From NCBI GenBank assembly GCA_041392165.1, contig JAWKMN010000001.1:868001-932000 (forward strand): 64,000 nt of DNA, in the 5' to 3' direction. The DNA comes from Arenibacter sp041392165. GTDB taxonomy: Bacteria; Bacteroidota; Bacteroidia; Flavobacteriales; Flavobacteriaceae. A program made the position numbers and the translations under genes. The notes under the pieces are model-generated. The model was not told the origin of the DNA and did not search any database. It saw nothing but the letters and a program-made list of their open reading frames with translations. Shown piece by piece: positions 62,456-64,000 of the stretch. Position 1 is the stretch's first letter; each line of letters opens with the position of its first letter.

Positions 62456-62483
62456 AGTGTCGAAAAATATACTCTTCGACACT
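62456..62483 (-). terminator. Intrinsic terminator between tig and clpP
   Basis: Stem AGTGTCGAA / TTCGACACT (62456-62464 and 62475-62483), 10-base loop, followed on the minus strand by a run of T (62450-62455). It should end much of the tig transcript before clpP. Confidence 0.85.
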
Positions 62484-62566
62484 GTAAATATACTTATTTT
62501 TAGTGAAACTATATTTTATTGGCTCCCATCGTAGCCTATTTAAATGTTGGTCCCAACTAATTTTCT

Positions 62567-63889
62567 TTAGCCGTAAACTTCCTTAACAAAGTCTTCGTAA
62601 GTAACTTCTTTCAATTTCAGATTTGCCTTTTCTTTATAAAGGGTCAAAAGCTTTTGGCTCATCAATTGTTCCGATAGGCGTTTTACCTCATCCTGATTGG
62701 AAAGAACCCTAGCGGCAATATTGTCCAATTCCTCCTCTTTGGGATCTAACTGTCCAAATTGTGCCATTTGCTGTTTTATAAAGCCCTTTGCAAATTCCTT
62801 TAGCTCATCAAACTGTATCTGAATATCATTCTCTTGAATAATCTTGCCTTCAATTAGTTGATATCTCAGGCCTTTTTCCGATTTTTCAAACTCCTCGCTC
62901 GCCTCTTCCTCTGTCAATTGTTTTTCACCGGTCATCTGGATCCACTTGGTCAAAAATTCCGTAGGCAGGTCAAATTTGATGTTGTCTATAAAATGTTCGG
63001 TAACATCATTTAATAGTTTCTGGTCGGATTGTTGCCCAAATTGCTTTTCCGAATCTTCCTTGATACGTTCTTTAAGTTCTTTTTCGGAGGTAACCACATC
63101 TTTGCCAAACAACTTGTCGAATAGTTCCTGATCTAATTTTGCCGGTTCCTTTTCATTGATTTCCTCTATGGTGAACGTAACTTCTGTATCCAATTTTTCG
63201 GATTTTTCGCTATCTATACCCAAGGAACTGCCCAATAGGTAATCTTCTTTGAACAATCCTTTTGTGTTCAAGGTAACCACATCGCCCACTTTTTTGCCCA
63301 AAAGGCTTTCAAGTGCTTTTTTGCTTTTTATTTTATCGATCTCTATTACCGTCTTATGGTCTATTTCCTCGGCTTCATTCTTAAAAACACCGTTTACGTC
63401 ATCTGTTTTCCCGATTTCCGTCTTACTGATCAATTTTCCGTATTGCTTCTGAATACGCTCTACCTGCTCATCGATCATTTTCTGGTCGGCGATAATTTTG
63501 TAGTGCGTTATGGCTTTTTTCGACTTAAGGTCTACACTGAAATTCGGGGCAAGTCCCAATTCAAATTCAAATGCAAATTCTTCGGAATCCCAATCAAAGT
63601 TATCCTGTTGTTTAGGAAGGGGATTTCCTAGAACATCCAGCTTTTCTTCTGTAAGATATTTGTTTAAATTGTCCTGTAATAGTTTGTTTACCTCATCTAC
63701 CAAAACGGCCTTTCCATATTGTTTCTTGATCAATCCCATAGGCACCTGACCCTTCCTGAAACCTGGTATGTTCGCTTGTTTTCTGTAGTCCTTTAAGATT
63801 GTTTCTACCTTATCGAAGTAATCGTCCTTGGTTACCGCAACTTTTACTACTGCATTTAATTCGTCAATCTGCTCTTTAGTGATGTTCAT
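62567..63889 (-). CDS. tig: Trigger factor
   Basis: Ribosome-bound chaperone. From ATG 63889 (MNITKEQIDELNAVVKVAVT) it is 440 residues. The ribosome-docking signature appears as IPGFRKGQVP (about 43-52), as in GFRxGxxP. The central FKBP-like domain is diverged, as usual in Bacteroidota, and the C-terminal helical arms follow (QLFDKLFGKD to the end). A longer frame from 63955 is rejected, since it would begin upstream of the promoter -7 element at 63925-63932 and adds residues without homology. Confidence 0.95.
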   Translation of the reverse strand: MNITKEQIDELNAVVKVAVTKDDYFDKVETILKDYRKQANIPGFRKGQVPMGLIKKQYGKAVLVDEVNKLLQDNLNKYLTEEKLDVLGNPLPKQQDNFDWDSEEFAFEFELGLAPNFSVDLKSKKAITHYKIIADQKMIDEQVERIQKQYGKLISKTEIGKTDDVNGVFKNEAEEIDHKTVIEIDKIKSKKALESLLGKKVGDVVTLNTKGLFKEDYLLGSSLGIDSEKSEKLDTEVTFTIEEINEKEPAKLDQELFDKLFGKDVVTSEKELKERIKEDSEKQFGQQSDQKLLNDVTEHFIDNIKFDLPTEFLTKWIQMTGEKQLTEEEASEEFEKSEKGLRYQLIEGKIIQENDIQIQFDELKEFAKGFIKQQMAQFGQLDPKEEELDNIAARVLSNQDEVKRLSEQLMSQKLLTLYKEKANLKLKEVTYEDFVKEVYG

Positions 63890-63924
63890 TTCTGTATCTA
63901 ATTTTGCTAAAATAAAATGGGATG

Positions 63925-63952
63925 CAAAAGTAGTATATTTTCCAATCTCCAA
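63925..63952 (-). promoter_or_regulatory. Promoter of tig
   Basis: On the minus strand TTGG (63952-63949) and TACTTTTG (63932-63925), spaced as a Bacteroidota -33/-7 pair, 35 bp before the tig ATG. It decides the shorter tig start. Confidence 0.6.
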
Positions 63953-64000
63953 CAAGTTTTTAAATTACTGAATGTCAAAAAGGTATCCTATTTATTTTTG

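Overview
The window reads as a chromosomal segment of a marine member of the Flavobacteriaceae (Bacteroidota). The support is two SusC/SusD outer-membrane uptake systems with FecR anti-sigma partners, several Bacteroidota-type promoters (-33 TTTG or TTG, -7 TAnnTTTG), A-rich leaders instead of strong Shine-Dalgarno sites, a fused FolK-deoxynucleoside kinase, and an OmpA protein with thrombospondin type 3 repeats. Maribacter, Arenibacter or Zobellia relatives would fit; the genus is not fixed by what I can see.

Layout. 1-7800 (minus strand): first Sus-type locus, in transcription order a Tat-exported Gfo/Idh/MocA oxidoreductase, FecR, SusC with an STN domain, and SusD running off the left edge. 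8253-9163: HigB/HigA-type toxin-antitoxin pair. 9385-12398: nadA-nadB-DGC protein, with a repeat element forming the last 32 codons of nadB. 12725-13743: DUF2975 membrane protein plus small XRE regulator behind a long leader that carries a second copy of that repeat. 14383-29559: second Sus-type locus (divergent ECF sigma factor; FecR-SusC-SusD; then Gfo/Idh, DUF1080, SUMF1-like, DUF1080, nucleoside-symporter-type MFS, cytoplasmic Gfo/Idh, amidohydrolase). It has no classical glycoside hydrolase; exported oxidoreductase plus DUF1080 (3-keto-disaccharide hydrolase family) suggests oxidise-then-cleave breakdown of a glycoside, import of the product and cytoplasmic finishing. 29816-30595: exported endonuclease/exonuclease/phosphatase-family protein.

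31023-37397 is a small genomic island bounded by a 44-bp direct repeat (43/44 identical) whose right copy covers the 3' end and terminator of tRNA-Leu. It carries an operon of an AbiEi-like regulator, an AbiEii nucleotidyltransferase, a DUF262/DUF1524 (GmrSD-like) protein and a small PD-(D/E)xK-like nuclease, followed by small unknown genes and a phage terminase small-subunit remnant. No integrase is visible. This is the best candidate for an undescribed (defence) system.

37395-49077: tRNA-Leu, tRNA-Gly, mutS, a SpoU methyltransferase, a repeat-rich gene-free kilobase, folK-dNK fusion, sppA, OmpA/TSP3 protein, and YhhQ-type queuosine-precursor transporter. 49078-51822: AsmA-family protein. 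51906-56972: likely light-response cluster with a MerR-type B12-binding regulator carrying the CarH W-x9-EH signature, a triple FAS1 lipoprotein, phytoene-synthase-family enzyme and CPD photolyase. 57150-60343: DUF2797 protein, bacterial GH3 protein and a small alpha/beta-hydrolase-like protein. 60410-63889: tig, clpP, clpX in classical order on the minus strand.
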